DNA of 5,738 nt, taken from NCBI GenBank assembly GCA_947177925.1, contig CAMWWJ010000224.1, positions 1 through 5,738 of the forward strand, read 5' to 3'. Position 1 is the first letter of the stretch. Every line of letters starts with the position of its first letter. The translations under genes were made by a program, and so were the position numbers. Below, piece after piece: positions 4,997 through 5,738 of the stretch. The notes beneath the pieces are model-generated. The model was given only the letters and a program-made list of their open reading frames with translations. It searched no databases and had not been told where the DNA came from. Source of the DNA: an uncultured Lachnospiraceae bacterium (GTDB lineage: Bacteria; Bacillota; Clostridia; Lachnospirales; Lachnospiraceae).

Positions 4997-5308
4997 TTAT
5001 TTCCTGTTTTTAGTTGATAATAAATCTCCAGGAGCAAATGTCCCTCCTTGTGCAGATGTATTAGGATCAAGATTAGGTATTCTAAAATAAGGAGGTTTTG
5101 TTTTCCTTGGTTTGGGAGTCTCTCCTAATTTTAAAACATGATAATGATTACCATCCGGTTTTACTTCCTTTTCTAATCCTGCATAATTATCTGGGAATCT
5201 ACCTCTTAAACCCTGTCTACCCTCATCCCATTTCACATACTCTTGAAATTCTGTATGCTCTTCTTACTGGAATGTATCCCAATCACCACCGCCAGCACAC
5301 TTGCACCA
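4997..5308 (-). pseudogene. Pre-toxin end and toxin tip, frameshifted
   Basis: From 5308 the minus strand reads GASVLAVVIGIHSSKKSIQN then FKSM and TGA (5235-5233). The homologous copy at 2825-2912 has a Trp codon in place of this stop. The toxin tip continues in another frame, open from about 5262, as EFQEYVKWDEGRQGLRGRF, then PDNYAGLEKEVKPDGNHYH, then TKPPYFRIPNLDPNTSAQGG and FAPGDLLSTKNRK to TAA at 4999-4997. A GTG at 5236 could start a 79-residue piece, but it has no clear ribosome site. The tip is basic and His-containing; its family is not recognised. The upstream boundary at 5308 is the edge of the IS110 remnant. The presumed immunity partner is 4393-4902. Confidence 0.7.
5221..5308 (-). 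repeat. Pre-toxin repeat, partner of 2825-2912
   Basis: These 88 bases match 2825-2912 in the same orientation with about nine mismatches and no gaps. They encode the end of the pre-toxin (GASxLAVxIGIHSSKKSI). Both copies lose similarity just past NGMR, where one enters a toxin tip and the other goes directly to an immunity gene. The repeat marks the normal junction between the conserved part and the variable tip. Confidence 0.85.
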
Positions 5309-5520
5309 AACGCGTTTCTTCATATCTTAGGCATGCTATCTTCCTTGTTGCCAGTTGCTGTTCCTTCCATGATAACCCGTTAAATGATTATTACCAAAAG
5401 AAACGAAGTCAAGGGAAACACCATCTCAGCACGGTTGGTGCTGTGTCGAATAGAGCAACTACGATTATCTGTACCATCTTAAGAGATGGTAAGCCGTATG
5501 AACCGATAAAGTTTGTGTAA
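5308..5520 (+). pseudogene. IS110-family transposase, C-terminal remnant
   Basis: The plus strand encodes 70 residues and a TAA: KRVSSYLRHAIFLVASCCSF, then HDNPLNDYYQKKRSQGKHHL, then STVGAVSNRATTIICTILRD and GKPYEPIKFV. This is the C-terminal end of IS110-family (IS116/IS110/IS902) transposases, with the family features LRHAIFLAAS, YYxKKRxEGKxH and a final ILRDGKPYEP. The catalytic DEDD part and all the N-terminal two thirds are gone, so it is inactive. It lies inside and opposite to the RHS pre-toxin: pre-toxin sequence ends near 5598 on one side and resumes at 5308 on the other. The left boundary coincides with the edge of the pre-toxin repeat, so the deletion that removed the rest of the element ends exactly there. 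Confidence 0.88.
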
Positions 5521-5597
5521 TAATTACAATCCGATACAAGGACTTAAGCCCCTCAGATGAGAGGCTTAGTTGTGGTGTCTAATTATACTTTTTGACA
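5521..5597 (+). mobile_element. Probable right end of the IS110-family element
   Basis: This short non-coding segment lies between the transposase stop and the point where pre-toxin similarity returns. It holds a hairpin at 5545-5568, with ten paired positions, one mismatch and a four-base loop. IS110-family elements have no long terminal inverted repeats and carry a structured non-coding RNA at one end, so the exact edge cannot be fixed by eye. Confidence 0.5.
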
Positions 5598-5686
5598 ATA
5601 GTAGGCATTGGCAAGGTCTGCTGCGAAGCCCACTAACATCACAAAGCCCAGCAGGTCCTAGGCAGTGTGCCCTAACATCTTCAGTA
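5598..5686 (-). pseudogene. RHS pre-toxin, proximal fragment
   Basis: The minus strand reads MLGHTA, an in-frame TAG, then DLLGFVMLVGFAADLANAYY. This matches LLGHTVLDILGFVSVIGFVF in the copy at 2801-3253. The preceding TEDVR, in another frame, corresponds to TENVR there. The match stops at about 5598, where the IS110-family element begins. With 5221-5308 this makes one pre-toxin split by the insertion. It carries its own stop and frameshift, so it was already dead or has decayed since. Bases 5687-5738 hold a GGAGGGG motif and no recognisable gene. Confidence 0.78.
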
Positions 5687-5738
5687 AGCGTCAAATCCGA
5701 CGCCCCTCCTAAAATAGAGTAGAGAAATAACAGTAAAT

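Noticed and set aside
5098..5307. Upstream part of the plus-strand frame that ends in the IS110 remnant
   Set aside because: The frame stays open to the left of 5308, but there it is antisense to the pre-toxin and toxin tip and shows no transposase features, so only 5308-5520 is taken as transposase.
1..5738. CRISPR array or tandem short repeats
   Set aside because: The repeats present are few, far apart and correspond to coding remnants of RHS cores and toxin tails, not regularly spaced short repeats.

Overview
The window is an AT-rich stretch from a low-GC Firmicute, most likely a gut Clostridia/Lachnospiraceae-type bacterium. The basis is strong GGAGG/AGGAGG ribosome sites, RHS-type polymorphic toxin remnants of the Firmicutes kind, and an IS110-family transposase remnant. 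No sequence search was possible, so the taxon is inferred. Nearly all coding content lies on the minus strand and reads from right to left.

The window is a decayed array of polymorphic-toxin cassettes. Six small genes that look like intact immunity genes (329-646, 942-1235, 1746-2114, 2322-2804, 3325-3780, 4393-4902) alternate with pieces of the toxin proteins that would have preceded them. Two immunity genes can be placed in a family: 3325-3780 is a SUKH-3 protein and 2322-2804 is a HEAT-like helical-repeat protein. The other four are unrecognised and are called immunity genes from size, composition and position. Every toxin piece is broken: truncated at the 5' end, frameshifted, interrupted by stops, or missing its toxic domain.

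From right to left: an RHS pre-toxin piece (5598-5686) is interrupted by the 3' end of an IS110-family transposase on the plus strand (5308-5520). The pre-toxin then resumes and leads into a frameshifted toxin tip (4997-5308) and its putative immunity gene (4393-4902). A gene-poor stretch follows, with a short remnant of another toxin tail, then the SUKH-3 gene. Next is a frameshifted RHS core plus pre-toxin (2801-3253) joined directly to the HEAT-like immunity gene. After it come a frameshifted toxin tip with immunity gene 1746-2114, an unassigned richer-GC segment, a toxin tip with two adjacent stops and immunity gene 942-1235, an isolated RHS core (708-899) with immunity gene 329-646, and last a toxin tip (17-304) whose immunity gene begins at base 5 and runs off the window.

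Copies of the same RHS core, pre-toxin and toxin tail occur at separate places. This fits growth and rearrangement by recombination between conserved core segments, with selection keeping immunity while toxins decay. The RHS core and pre-toxin pieces are visibly richer in G+C than the AT-rich toxin tips and immunity genes. No tRNA, rRNA or CRISPR array was seen.
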